Assembly: GCA_026002835.1 (NCBI GenBank)
Contig: BPGC01000009.1
Span: 13,218 to 77,217, forward strand
Direction: 5' to 3'
Origin: Candidatus Nitrosocaldaceae archaeon
GTDB taxonomy: Archaea; Thermoproteota; Nitrososphaeria; Nitrososphaerales; Nitrosocaldaceae
Length of the DNA stretch: 64,000 nt
The number at the start of each line of letters is the position of its first letter. The stretch's first letter is position 1. Made by a program: the position numbers and the translations under genes. A model generated the notes under the pieces. It searched no databases and was not told the DNA's origin. It saw only the letters and a list, made by a program, of their open reading frames with translations. This document shows positions 8,409-17,549 of this stretch, in pieces.

Positions 8409-9008
8409 ATGGCAACTGATGATGATCCAACTAGACATTATATGAAGCATAACAGTATAAGTAATATCTTGAAGCAAGTTATACCCATCTTGATAATAAC
8501 TCTAGCATCTAGCATGTTAGCTGGGTTTATCCTTGTAGGCATGAGACATTCTTTAGAGATATTGCCAGGATTGTTAGTAATGATCCCTGGTTTATTAGCA
8601 ACTAGAGGTAATATATATGGCGTATTTGGTTCTAGATTAGCAACTGGTTTACATCTAGGTATCATCGAACCTCGATTTAGTAGAAATAGAAATCTGCTAA
8701 ATACCATGTTAGCAACTCTAATCAATAGTGCTGTAATATCTATCGTTATAGCATTATTTGCTTATCTAGCATTATTACTATTTACAAACACAATTACACC
8801 ATTATGGGCTTTGACGCTAATATCATTCTCTTCAGGAATGATTAGTGGTATTATATTACTAGTAATAGTTAGTATATTTGACTTTTTAGGTTTTAGAAAA
8901 GGATTAGATCCAGATAATATACATGGCCCTGTTGCAACTGTTAGTGGAGATATATTTGGAGTATTAGCATTATTCATATCAGCAGAGATGGTGATGGGTT
9001 TACTATGA
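8409..9008 (+). CDS. MgtE/SLC41-like membrane domain protein, first half
   Basis: 199 residues, about five hydrophobic segments. It carries the MgtE transmembrane-domain pattern PGLLATRGNIYGVFGSRLAT and GLDPDNIHGPVATVSGDI, where the Asp residues line the cation path in MgtE. There is no cytosolic N-domain or CBS pair. It overlaps the next gene, a second half of the same family, by ATGA, so the two should form a heterodimeric pore, probably for Mg2+ or another divalent cation. The start is taken as the ATG; there is a polar N-tail of about 20 residues. Confidence 0.8.
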   Translation: MATDDDPTRHYMKHNSISNILKQVIPILIITLASSMLAGFILVGMRHSLEILPGLLVMIPGLLATRGNIYGVFGSRLATGLHLGIIEPRFSRNRNLLNTMLATLINSAVISIVIALFAYLALLLFTNTITPLWALTLISFSSGMISGIILLVIVSIFDFLGFRKGLDPDNIHGPVATVSGDIFGVLALFISAEMVMGLL

Positions 9009-9568
9009 GCGATGAGATATTCTGGAGTTTGAAGAAGTTATTAAAGACTCAGATACCATTATTAATAATTATATCTGTAGTTGAGATCTTTGCTGGTTTA
9101 TTATTAGAATCAATGAGCAAAGATATATTATCAAAACCATCCATACTTATGCTTGTTCCAGCATTCTTGGCATTAGGAGGAAATCTTGGAATAACTTATG
9201 GTTCTAGACTATCTACAACAATCCATCTTGGTATATTAGAGTTTACCCTAAAGAATCCAGTATTCAAGAACAATCTAATTGCAATATCAATTGCTAGTAT
9301 ATCTACATTCATAATAATAGGAATATTATCATACTCTATTAATAATCTGCAAGGTTTAGCTGTATTATCTATACAAGATACTACACTTTTAGCCTTAATA
9401 TCAGGTTTGATATTAACAATAATAATAATGCCAATGGCTATTACTGTAGCATATATAAGTTATAGGAAGGGAATAGATCCAGATGATATGATAGTTCCCA
9501 TAATAACAGCAACTGCAGATGTTATAGGCATGCTAGCATTATCTACTGTAATAATAGTATTATTATAG
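9005..9568 (+). CDS. MgtE/SLC41-like membrane domain protein, second half
   Basis: 187 residues, homologous to the preceding gene: PAFLALGGNLGITYGSRLST and GIDPDDMIVPIITATADVIG are the matching signatures. Five hydrophobic segments. Translational coupling with gene one (shared ATGA) and the following PhoU-TrkA_C gene 14 bases downstream point to a three-subunit transporter. The ion is not proven by sequence; magnesium is the family default. Confidence 0.8.
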   Translation: MSDEIFWSLKKLLKTQIPLLIIISVVEIFAGLLLESMSKDILSKPSILMLVPAFLALGGNLGITYGSRLSTTIHLGILEFTLKNPVFKNNLIAISIASISTFIIIGILSYSINNLQGLAVLSIQDTTLLALISGLILTIIIMPMAITVAYISYRKGIDPDDMIVPIITATADVIGMLALSTVIIVLL

Positions 9569-9582
9569 GTGTATGAGTAAAT

Positions 9583-10794
9583 ATGCATGGAGTGAAGAGT
9601 GCTAGAAAGCTCAAATATAAACCCATAAATGTAAAAGATGCGATAGCAGAGATCAAGGATACCGCAGAATTAATGCTTGATCTTGCATACTCTAGCATAT
9701 TATTCAAAGAACGAGATTTTAGCGAGGAGGTTATCGAGTTAGAAGATAGAATGGATGAACTTATATTCATGGCTAGGGCATCAATAATGCTTGCTGCAAG
9801 AGGTATAGAAGAGATCGAAGAATTAACTGGTGTTTTACAAGTTATAGATTCTGCAGTTATGATAAGTTCTGCAGCAGTAGATCTAGCAAAGATACAACTA
9901 GATAATCTAGGCTTGCCTCCAGCATTCCTAAAAAGCATACATCTATTAGAAGAGACTATAGTTAGCACAATAATACCTCAAGGCTCTAAGGCTAATGGAA
10001 TTACAGTAAAAGAGTTAGAAGATGAGACAAGCATGAATATAATAGCTATAAAGAAGCCTAAAGGTGAATGGATAATAAATCCTAATGATGATGTTAAAGT
10101 ATATGCAAATGATAAGATAATAGCAAAAGGTCCATATCAAGCATTAGAAGAGTTTAATGTATTCATTATAGGCAAGCATGAAGAGTTTCCTAGTCTAGAT
10201 GAATTAGAAGAGCCAAAGATATTACATATGATAAGAGAGATAATAATAGAGATGACTGTATTATCTCAATTATCAATAGATCTAGCATATTACTCAGTAT
10301 TATTCAATAGTAAAGAGATAGCAGAAGAGGTTAGTAGCATTGAAGACAAGTTAGAAGATTTGCGGGCAGATCTTGAATTGAACGTACTCAATTATGCAAA
10401 ACAAGTTGAGAATGTTAACGAACTTAGAGGATTGTTAAGAATAGCATATTCATCTGAAAAAGTATCAGATGCTAGTAAAGATATAGCTGATATAGTATTG
10501 CATGGCATAGCTATGCATCCAATATTACAGTATGCTGTGAAAGAGAGCGATGAGATCATTACTAGGATTGTTATTGTTAAAGGAAGCGAGTTAGATGGTA
10601 AAACATATGCAGAGTCTGGAATTGAGGTTAGCACTGGCATGGATATAATTGCCATAAAAAAGAGTAGCACTAACAAATGGCAATTCCATCCTAAAGGAGA
10701 TATCAAGCTAGAGGCTAATGATATCATAATAGCAAAAGGTTCAGTAGAAGATGAGGATATCTTGAAGCGTTTAGCAGGAGTTTATAATGAATGA
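9583..10794 (+). CDS. duplicated PhoU-TrkA_C cytosolic regulator
   Basis: 403 residues made of two repeats of the same module. The PhoU-like helical part is about 8-110 and 215-305. The TrkA_C/RCK_C part is about 115-205 and 315-400, each with an N-terminal 'GSKANGITVKELE' or 'GSELDGKTYAES' strand and an 'IIAIKK...DIIIAKG' ending. TrkA_C domains bind ligands that gate ion channels. Placed directly behind two MgtE-type genes, it most likely gates that transporter. No Rossmann TrkA_N domain is present, so NAD binding is not expected. Confidence 0.8.
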   Translation: MHGVKSARKLKYKPINVKDAIAEIKDTAELMLDLAYSSILFKERDFSEEVIELEDRMDELIFMARASIMLAARGIEEIEELTGVLQVIDSAVMISSAAVDLAKIQLDNLGLPPAFLKSIHLLEETIVSTIIPQGSKANGITVKELEDETSMNIIAIKKPKGEWIINPNDDVKVYANDKIIAKGPYQALEEFNVFIIGKHEEFPSLDELEEPKILHMIREIIIEMTVLSQLSIDLAYYSVLFNSKEIAEEVSSIEDKLEDLRADLELNVLNYAKQVENVNELRGLLRIAYSSEKVSDASKDIADIVLHGIAMHPILQYAVKESDEIITRIVIVKGSELDGKTYAESGIEVSTGMDIIAIKKSSTNKWQFHPKGDIKLEANDIIIAKGSVEDEDILKRLAGVYNE

Positions 10795-11893
10795 TATTAT
10801 AGATAAGATAGATGCAATCAAAGATGATATAATCTCTACAGCCTCTGATCTGATAAAGATTCCTAGTAGAAATCCTCCAGGAGAAGAGAAAGAATGCATA
10901 GAGTATATAAAGAGTAGATTGGAAGAATATGATCTAAATATAAAGATAATATATAAACCGTTCAAAGATAGACCTCAGATCATAGCATGGAATGAAGAAC
11001 CTAGAATATTATTAAATGGACATGTAGATACAGTTCCAGAAGGCAATTCTGATCTATGGAGTATAGATCCATTCTCTGGAATTATTAAAGATGGCAAATT
11101 ATATGGAAGAGGAGCAGTAGATATGAAGAGTGCATTAGCAATCATGATACATATACCTAGAATAATAGATAGACATTTGTTATTAACATTTGCTATAGGA
11201 GAAGAGCGTGCAGAACCAGGAACTCTTGAATTGTTAAAACATATTCCAAATGATGTTAGATATGGAATTGTATTAGAACCTACCTCATTAGCAATAGCAC
11301 CATATCAGAGGGGAGCTTTATGGGCAGAGATGAACATTAGAGGAAAAGCAACTCATGCATCTTTGCCAGAGAAAGGTATTAATGCTATTATTAAAGCGAA
11401 GAAGATAATAGATAAGATTGAAGAGTATCAGCAAATATTAAAGAAGAGAGAAGCATTGAATACAACTCCTACTTGTAATGTAACCATGATAGAAGGAGGA
11501 ATTAAGGAGAATGTAATACCAGATCTCTGTAGGTTGATAATAGATAGGAGAATATTGCCAAATGAAGAGTACCTAAAAGTAATAGATGAATTGAAGAGCA
11601 TTCATGAGTTTGAGATTATAGCATATAGAAAGCCAGTTAAGTTAGATAAATCATCATATATATGCAATATACTAAAACAATCGTTACTAGATATTATAGG
11701 AGATGCAAAGTTCATATGCTTTCCTGGCTCTACTGATAATGAGCATATAATTGATAATGGTATAGAGAGTATAGTTTGGGGACCTGGAGATCTAGCAGAT
11801 GCACATAGTATAGATGAATCTATCGATATTAAAGAATTGATAACTGCTACTAAAGTATTGGCATTATCATTATATAGGTTTGGCAAAGAATAA
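10787..11893 (+). CDS. M20-family metallopeptidase (ArgE/DapE/ACY1 type)
   Basis: 368 residues. Metal ligands are visible: His79 in LLNGHVDTVP, Asp112 in GRGAVDMKSA, the Glu139-Glu140 pair in AIGEERAEPG, Glu in LEPTS near 167, and the late His in TDNEHIID. The dimerization domain lies between about 180 and 290. It hydrolyses an N-acyl or peptide bond; members include DapE, ArgE, LysK and carboxypeptidases, and I cannot choose among them. It overlaps the PhoU-TrkA_C gene by 8 bases. Confidence 0.8.
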   Translation: MNDIIDKIDAIKDDIISTASDLIKIPSRNPPGEEKECIEYIKSRLEEYDLNIKIIYKPFKDRPQIIAWNEEPRILLNGHVDTVPEGNSDLWSIDPFSGIIKDGKLYGRGAVDMKSALAIMIHIPRIIDRHLLLTFAIGEERAEPGTLELLKHIPNDVRYGIVLEPTSLAIAPYQRGALWAEMNIRGKATHASLPEKGINAIIKAKKIIDKIEEYQQILKKREALNTTPTCNVTMIEGGIKENVIPDLCRLIIDRRILPNEEYLKVIDELKSIHEFEIIAYRKPVKLDKSSYICNILKQSLLDIIGDAKFICFPGSTDNEHIIDNGIESIVWGPGDLADAHSIDESIDIKELITATKVLALSLYRFGKE

Positions 11894-11898
11894 CTGCT

Positions 11899-12705
11899 AT
11901 GAATACACGAGAAATAATGAACTTGGCATTAAAACTTGCTAATATGGATCGTATTCCAGCAGATAGTGCAATTCATGTAGAAGGTGATAATATCAAAAAG
12001 GTCTTGCTAACAATAGATGTTGATCCATCAATAATAATGCTTGCTAAAGAGCAAGGTTACGATGCTATAATTGCTCACCATCCAATAGGCAAAAGTATGT
12101 TAGATTTCCATAAAGTATTTGATAGGCATATAGAGTATATGCTTGCTTATGGTATAGATGAAGAATTAGCAAAAGAAGCGGTAAATGCATTAAAACAGAA
12201 AGTCATGCTTAGAACTCATACATCCATATATACCAATACTATAGCGGTTGCTGAGATGCTGAATATGCCATTATTGAATATTCATCTACCTTGTGATGAA
12301 TTGATGAGGCAAAGGATTGTTAATACATTAAAAGCGAGCAAAATAGAAAAAGTATCTGATATAATAGATAGCGTTAAACAGATACCAGAGTTTAGAGATG
12401 CTTATACTGATCCATTAGTAGTTTATGGCGATGCAGATAACAAAGTTAATAGGTATGCAGTAGTTATAGCTGCTGGAACAAATGGAGGAGCAGAGATAGC
12501 AAAATTATACTTCGTAGCAGATGTTAATACAGTAGTATATCTTCATATCAGTAATGAAGAGTTGGCAAAGCTGAAGGCTAGCACTGTAGATGGAAATCTT
12601 GTTATTCTTGGACATCTTGCTGGAGACTCGTTAGGATTGAATATATTTGCTGATGAGCTAGAGAAGCATGGTTTAGAGGTAACAAGATTAGGAATAATCC
12701 ATTAA
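11899..12705 (+). CDS. NIF3-family dinuclear metal protein
   Basis: 268 residues. AIIAHHPIG (His60-His61) and GHLAGDSLG near the C-terminus are the metal-binding motifs of the NIF3/DUF34 family, which forms toroidal hexamers with two metals per subunit. The cellular role is not settled; GTP cyclohydrolase-like and metal-insertion roles have been proposed for relatives. It lies 5 bases after the M20 peptidase and converges with the CPBP protease, overlapping it by 18 bases. Confidence 0.8.
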   Translation: MNTREIMNLALKLANMDRIPADSAIHVEGDNIKKVLLTIDVDPSIIMLAKEQGYDAIIAHHPIGKSMLDFHKVFDRHIEYMLAYGIDEELAKEAVNALKQKVMLRTHTSIYTNTIAVAEMLNMPLLNIHLPCDELMRQRIVNTLKASKIEKVSDIIDSVKQIPEFRDAYTDPLVVYGDADNKVNRYAVVIAAGTNGGAEIAKLYFVADVNTVVYLHISNEELAKLKASTVDGNLVILGHLAGDSLGLNIFADELEKHGLEVTRLGIIH

Positions 12706-13635
12706 ACTAATTCTAAACCTTTTTATCAATAAACCAGCATATAATGCTAAACCTATAATCCCAATTGTTGTTAGTAATAGATCCAACCATGCTAATAATG
12801 GATTATTAATAACATCGTCCCATGGGAATGCAAAGACAGCATTTGTGAATAAACCATAAGATGTTAGAAAATAGTTTGCAGACCAATGCAATATAATAGA
12901 TGCATGTAAACCATATCTATAATATACAAACCCTAATAATATTCCAGCAAATGTAGATTGTGTAAACTTTCCATACTCCCAGCCAGACAATATATGCAAT
13001 AGACCAAATATCACAGCACTTGTTATTATCAAAACAGATACCTTTCTATTATTAACATATCTACTTGGAAGCCATAAAGTATATAGAAACTCTTTATAAT
13101 TAAACCTCTTATTAGTAAAGAATAGATACGTTGGTAAACCTATAAGCATTATCCTAAATATCGGTTCTTCTTTTAGAGGAGCAGTAGTAAGATTAAAGAA
13201 TTTTAATAATAGATTATCTTCCTTGATCTCTCCAATCTCTATACCGAATTGTTGTTGGATAAAATCTATAGCTTTTGAACCTACTAATAATATAGCAAAC
13301 CATACTATTATCATAGCAAGTTTATTATTATATGGATGTGTATAATTTTTTATAGATATAAGTAAAGCATGCAATATATTTCTATTCTTGAATAGTAATA
13401 TTGAGAATAATGCTAGATATATACACCATAATACTATAAAACCTTCACCTAACTCTATGGTAATATTAGATGTTAACTCTATTGGATGTTGATATGTTAT
13501 AGCATCTCCTATCTCTGTGTTGAAAACGGTATATGCTCCTATAGGAAATGATATGAGCATAAATGCTGAGATAACCATAATAAGTCCAGAATAAAGAAGT
13601 AAGAGGAGTTGAAATAAATTCTTCTTTATATCCAT
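12688..13635 (-). CDS. CPBP-family intramembrane metalloprotease
   Basis: 315 residues with about eight hydrophobic segments. The catalytic motifs of the Rce1/CPBP family are present: Glu156-Glu157 with Arg161 in KEEPIFR, His in FGLLHIL near 212, and His in ILHWSAN near 252. Relatives trim CAAX proteins, act in bacteriocin immunity or anchor surface proteins; no substrate is suggested by context. It lies 6 bases downstream of aIF1, so the two may be co-transcribed. Confidence 0.8.
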   Translation of the reverse strand: MDIKKNLFQLLLLLYSGLIMVISAFMLISFPIGAYTVFNTEIGDAITYQHPIELTSNITIELGEGFIVLWCIYLALFSILLFKNRNILHALLISIKNYTHPYNNKLAMIIVWFAILLVGSKAIDFIQQQFGIEIGEIKEDNLLLKFFNLTTAPLKEEPIFRIMLIGLPTYLFFTNKRFNYKEFLYTLWLPSRYVNNRKVSVLIITSAVIFGLLHILSGWEYGKFTQSTFAGILLGFVYYRYGLHASIILHWSANYFLTSYGLFTNAVFAFPWDDVINNPLLAWLDLLLTTIGIIGLALYAGLLIKRFRISLMDYS

Positions 13636-13641
13636 TTTATC

Positions 13642-13947
13642 TCAATGGACTTCAATTGCATTCTCGTTAAAGCCTAGTTCAGTCAGATACTTTTTTATAT
13701 TATATCTATGGTCTCCTTGTAAGATTATGCATCCATCTTTAGCAGTTCCTCCACATGCTAGTTTGTTCTTCAAATGTTTAACAACGCTATTGATATCTGT
13801 ACCTTTACTAAAACCTTCAATGAGAGTAGCATCTCTATTGAATCTCCTCTTCTCTAGCCTAACTATTATCTTAACTTGTTCTTTATCTAACTCTACGCAT
13901 GCACATAGATCTTGCGGCAAACCACATTTTTTGCATATACTCGCCAT
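13642..13947 (-). CDS. translation initiation factor aIF1 (SUI1 family)
   Basis: 101 residues. The N-terminal zinc-binding part CKKCGLPQDLCAC is followed by the SUI1 fold with GFSKGTDINSVVKHLKNKLA and a GDHR motif before the last helix. aIF1 binds the 30S subunit near the P site and checks start-codon pairing. Length and motifs are standard for archaea. Confidence 0.92.
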   Translation of the reverse strand: MASICKKCGLPQDLCACVELDKEQVKIIVRLEKRRFNRDATLIEGFSKGTDINSVVKHLKNKLACGGTAKDGCIILQGDHRYNIKKYLTELGFNENAIEVH

Positions 13948-14034
13948 TTATCATTTTAACATACGCTTTCTTAATATTAAAAGATTCCTCTAAAGGATTA
14001 ACTTTTATTTATCTCTTATCATAATATTAGATCA

Positions 14035-14370
14035 TTGAGCAAGGATATGTTATCTTTAGCAGCAGAACTACTTAGGAAAGGAGGTACTCTACTATCAGAA
14101 CCGTGTGAAGCCTGTAATGGAGTTCAAGTAAAGTTCGAGGATAAGATAATCTGTGTAAACTGTGGTAAGAAGATAGAAGAGCATAAAGAAGATAAAAAGG
14201 ATGAGGTTAAGCAAGTTAATGATGAGCTTAATCTCTACGATGTTATAATCAAAAAGATAAACGAATTGATACCAATACTTACAAATGAGAAAGAGATAAC
14301 AAGGCAGTTAGATATAGCTAAACTTATCAACAGTTATCTAGAGATACTAGCAAAAATAAAGAAAGATTAG
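14035..14370 (+). CDS. SSSCA1/p27-like zinc-ribbon protein
   Basis: 111 residues. The N-terminal 45 residues match the Sjogren/scleroderma autoantigen 1 (p27) family: an AELLRKGGTLLSEPCEAC segment followed by CVNC, a four-cysteine ribbon. A charged linker with many Lys and Glu follows, then a C-terminal helical part. The start may be TTG at 14035 or the ATG four codons later. Archaeal members are uncharacterised. The stop overlaps the convergent CDGSH gene by 4 bases. Confidence 0.75.
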   Translation: MSKDMLSLAAELLRKGGTLLSEPCEACNGVQVKFEDKIICVNCGKKIEEHKEDKKDEVKQVNDELNLYDVIIKKINELIPILTNEKEITRQLDIAKLINSYLEILAKIKKD

Positions 14371-14528
14371 ACCTCAACATCTGCTGCTGGTGCTTGAAAG
14401 TTTATCTTTTGATGCGTGCCATCGCAGTATGGCTTATTATTAGAACCACCGCATCTACATAAAGCTATCTTCTTGCCATTATTTTCTACTATTATAGGAC
14501 CGTTCTCTAATACAGTTATCTTTACCAT
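14367..14528 (-). CDS. CDGSH-type iron-sulfur protein
   Basis: 53 residues beginning MVKITVLENGPI. It contains CRCGGSNNKPYCDGTH, which fits the CDGSH pattern C-x-C-x2-S-x3-P-x-C-D-G-(S/T)-H; three Cys and one His ligate a 2Fe-2S cluster (mitoNEET-like). No N-terminal membrane helix is present, so it should be cytosolic. It probably acts in electron or cluster transfer. It was found by reading the minus strand and is shorter than usual ORF cut-offs. Confidence 0.85.
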   Translation of the reverse strand: MVKITVLENGPIIVENNGKKIALCRCGGSNNKPYCDGTHQKINFQAPAADVEV

Positions 14529-14605
14529 AATAGAATTAAGGTTTGAATAATATATAAACTATCAGTTTGTTAGTATTTATACTATGAGAAATATAGCATT
14601 GATCA

Positions 14606-14980
14606 TTATAGAGTAATTTCTGTTACTGTATAATCAAATCTATACTCTTCATTATGCCCTTCTCCATGAGCATGGAACTCTCCTTTACCATCTTCTAATA
14701 CTATCATAGCCATATCACCAGCATTATTCATTACCATCCCTCCATTCTCAGTCCATTTATCAAGATTTATTGCAAGCCAATTCCCCTTATCTAGAAATTT
14801 GAAGAATGCTCTTTTTATCTCTCCATCCTCTTTAATGATAAAGAATCCTACCTTACCTTTTTCTTCATCGGATTCCCAGTCTCCTTTACCTATTATAACG
14901 GTTTTATTCTCTGCATATAGTGAGATAGGCATAGTTATTACTATAATTAGCAATATTGCTGCTAATATTTTATACTTCAT
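14606..14980 (-). CDS. secreted protein, unknown
   Basis: 124 residues if started at MKYKILAAILL; an ATG seven codons upstream (14999-15001) is also possible. Residues 1-23 form a classic signal peptide ending SLYA before ENKTVI. The mature part, about 100 residues, looks all-beta with GKGDWESDEEKG and a His/Glu-rich FHAHGEGHNEEY, which could bind a metal. I recognise no family. Confidence 0.6.
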   Translation of the reverse strand: MKYKILAAILLIIVITMPISLYAENKTVIIGKGDWESDEEKGKVGFFIIKEDGEIKRAFFKFLDKGNWLAINLDKWTENGGMVMNNAGDMAMIVLEDGKGEFHAHGEGHNEEYRFDYTVTEITL

Positions 14981-15070
14981 TATAAATAATATCTCATTCA
15001 CTAATAAATATCTTTCATATCCATCTAACGTATAGAAAGAGATTTATTTAATTAGTATCATAGAAATGGT

Positions 15071-15247
15071 ATGAGCTCTAGCAAGAAGAAGAAATCAGCT
15101 CCATTACCTGCTTCAAGTGCTGGTTTGTTAAGATTCTTTGAGGATGAGACTAAAGGGTATAAGATTAGACCAGAGTATGTCTTCGCAATAGCTGCTGGTT
15201 TCATAGGTATCTCTATATTGATCAAATTGTTATTCCCAATAGGATGA
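15071..15247 (+). CDS. preprotein translocase Sec61-beta subunit
   Basis: 58 residues. A Ser/Lys-rich start (MSSSKKKKSAPLP) is followed by SSAGLLRFFEDETKGYKIRP, the archaeal Sec61-beta signature, and then one transmembrane helix (about 37-55). It is the small accessory subunit of the SecYE channel. The stop overlaps the DUF2070 start as ATGA, so the two are translated together. Confidence 0.93.
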   Translation: MSSSKKKKSAPLPASSAGLLRFFEDETKGYKIRPEYVFAIAAGFIGISILIKLLFPIG

Positions 15248-16959
15248 GCGACTCAGTAGGCAATATTCATAAAAGATTTTATCTAACTTTAATAAATCCA
15301 TCTTCATACAAAACCTCACTAGTTATAATGCTTGTATCAACTGCAATAATATCTATCTTGATCAACCTAAATGATCTTAATAAATTAGTATATAGATTAC
15401 CTTTATCTGTAATTTTAGCATATCTGCTCATCCATCTAGATTATAGATTGTTAAAAGATTTAGAGACAGTCAATATATCTAAAGTTCATCATATAGCAGC
15501 ATTTGGTATGCTATTCTGGCTAATTACAGTTTCATTAGGCATATTAGCAAACATGATATTTTCTCATACAACTCCTAGATATATAGTTGAAGGAATGATG
15601 CTATTGGTAGGATTTAGGATAAGTATATTTAGAGCAGTATTTGGTACTAAATTTTCTAAAGCATTGCTTATAGCTCCAATAATGCCTTTACTATTGTTTA
15701 TAACTATGAGTGATATTCCATTGTTGTTTGATTATCAGAGTTTATTATTCGGTTCGATATTATTAGCATTAGGTATAGCATGGAGTATACTTGCTGATAG
15801 ATCTGGAAAACCATGGGTCGAGAGTACTTTTAGATTACTACAAGCATATCTATTAGCATGGACTGAGAATAATCCAAAGATTATGGAGAAGATGATGAGC
15901 AAAAAGGCTAGTTATACCTATGTAAAGACTAGAGCTCTAGTATTAGATAATATTGCTCTAGTATTACCAGATATACATCCAGGTCCATTCAATCCTGTTG
16001 GAGGTAGTAATCTACCAGCAGAGGTTCATGAATATTATTCAAAGAATGGTATGAAGAGCATGATCATGCATAGCATATCTGATCATGGAATGAACATACC
16101 TTCTAGAGAAGAGGTATCAGCTTATATAAATAGTCTAGATAAGTTAGATGTTATAGATAATAATAATAAATGCTCAGAACCAGTGATAAGTATAGTTAAT
16201 AAAGCAAGAGTAACTGGTTTAGCATTTGGTAACAACGCTTTACTCTTCTTATCATTATCGCCATATGGTATGGAGGATGTTGAAGAAGATGTTAAACATG
16301 CCGTTGAAGAGTATGCAAAGAATCTAGGATTTAATATGTTATTGGTTGATACACACAATGCTTTAGGAGAACATCTTAATGATGAGGATAAGAAGGATAT
16401 GATAGATGCATGCAAAGATGTATTAAATAAATTAGCAGATGCTGAGCAGTATCCATTTATGGTAGGTTCAGCAGATAGTAAAGAGGTAAACTTTGATATG
16501 CAGGAGGATATAGGCAATGGCGGTTTGAGTGTATTAGCAATCAAGGTTAATGATAATATCTATACTATAGGATGGGCAGATGCAAATAATATGATGCTTG
16601 GTTTAAGGGAGCATATAGTAAAATTCTTAGAAACAAATGGCATAAAGATGTTAGATATATGCACATCGGATACACATGCTACATCTGGCAGAGCAAGGAA
16701 TAGACAAGGCTATTATACACTAGGAAGCAAAAGCGATTGGGATTATCTAGCAAGAATATTTTTGGAATTATCTAAACTAGCAATAAGCGGATTAAAAAGA
16801 TCAAATTATAGATTATTAGCATCTGAAACAAGGTTGATGCTTATGGGCTCTGAAGTATTCGATGATTACTCAAAAGCATTAGATAAATCATTACATCTAA
16901 CAAAGATATTTCTAATATTAACAGTAATTGTATATATAATAATGTTTATCATAGACTAA
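15244..16959 (+). CDS. DUF2070 family membrane protein
   Basis: 571 residues. The first 190 residues hold about six or seven transmembrane segments and there is one at the extreme C-terminus (about 550-568). Between them is a large soluble domain with LVLPDIHPGPFNPVGGSNLP, LLVDTHNALGEH and CTSDTHATSGRARNRQGYY. The conserved His/Asp clusters look like metal sites. DUF2070 is a widespread archaeal family without an assigned function. Coupling to Sec61-beta suggests, but does not show, a link to secretion. Confidence 0.85.
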   Translation: MSDSVGNIHKRFYLTLINPSSYKTSLVIMLVSTAIISILINLNDLNKLVYRLPLSVILAYLLIHLDYRLLKDLETVNISKVHHIAAFGMLFWLITVSLGILANMIFSHTTPRYIVEGMMLLVGFRISIFRAVFGTKFSKALLIAPIMPLLLFITMSDIPLLFDYQSLLFGSILLALGIAWSILADRSGKPWVESTFRLLQAYLLAWTENNPKIMEKMMSKKASYTYVKTRALVLDNIALVLPDIHPGPFNPVGGSNLPAEVHEYYSKNGMKSMIMHSISDHGMNIPSREEVSAYINSLDKLDVIDNNNKCSEPVISIVNKARVTGLAFGNNALLFLSLSPYGMEDVEEDVKHAVEEYAKNLGFNMLLVDTHNALGEHLNDEDKKDMIDACKDVLNKLADAEQYPFMVGSADSKEVNFDMQEDIGNGGLSVLAIKVNDNIYTIGWADANNMMLGLREHIVKFLETNGIKMLDICTSDTHATSGRARNRQGYYTLGSKSDWDYLARIFLELSKLAISGLKRSNYRLLASETRLMLMGSEVFDDYSKALDKSLHLTKIFLILTVIVYIIMFIID

Positions 16960-17549
16960 CGTTTTATAATACAGATATGATCAAGGTAACCTTTAAACTC
17001 TCCAATAAAACTATCAAACTTTGTTATAGGAACTATAGGAACTTTATCTATGAATGAGATAGATTCATGTAATGTTAGTATTATAGGAACAGCATAACTT
17101 ATATCAAATCTATTGCTATTTAATAACAATTCAATTCTTCTTATCTGCTTCTCTACAGCCTTTTTAAGCATAGAATTATTATTATACTTCCAATGCTTAC
17201 AATCTATTACCAATGCTAGATCATCTATTGCTAGTATATCTATCTCTAACCTCTTTATCCTTACTGAGTTATATACTTGATAATTATGTTCATTTAGGAT
17301 TATGCTAGCAAAGTACTCAAAATCTTTCCATGATAATACCTTTGCTACCTCCTTTATATCCACTCCATTCTTTAATGCTATTATTGCTAGTTTTAATCTA
17401 TCTTCTCTATTAAATTGTATATTACGTTCATCTGATATTTCTATACCAATATTGTTAAATACATTAAGTATATCTTCTGATACTTTATCGTTCATAATTT
17501 TGTTATTTGTTAAACTATCAATTATCTTTAATATTATAGTTGGATTCAT
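16956..17549 (-). CDS. Mrr-like restriction endonuclease-fold protein
   Basis: About 197 residues from the ATG giving MNPTIILK; a start 15 codons upstream is also open. The PD-(D/E)xK pattern is visible in the second half: LEIDILAIDD followed by LVIDCKHW, with acidic Glu/Asp and an Asp-x-Lys pair at about 131-133 in the longer frame. SWKDFEYFASIIL is the typical Mrr_cat entry helix. It could be a modification-dependent nuclease or a DNA-repair enzyme. Its 5' end overlaps the upstream membrane protein gene, forming a two-gene unit. Confidence 0.65.
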   Translation of the reverse strand: MNPTIILKIIDSLTNNKIMNDKVSEDILNVFNNIGIEISDERNIQFNREDRLKLAIIALKNGVDIKEVAKVLSWKDFEYFASIILNEHNYQVYNSVRIKRLEIDILAIDDLALVIDCKHWKYNNNSMLKKAVEKQIRRIELLLNSNRFDISYAVPIILTLHESISFIDKVPIVPITKFDSFIGEFKGYLDHICIIKR

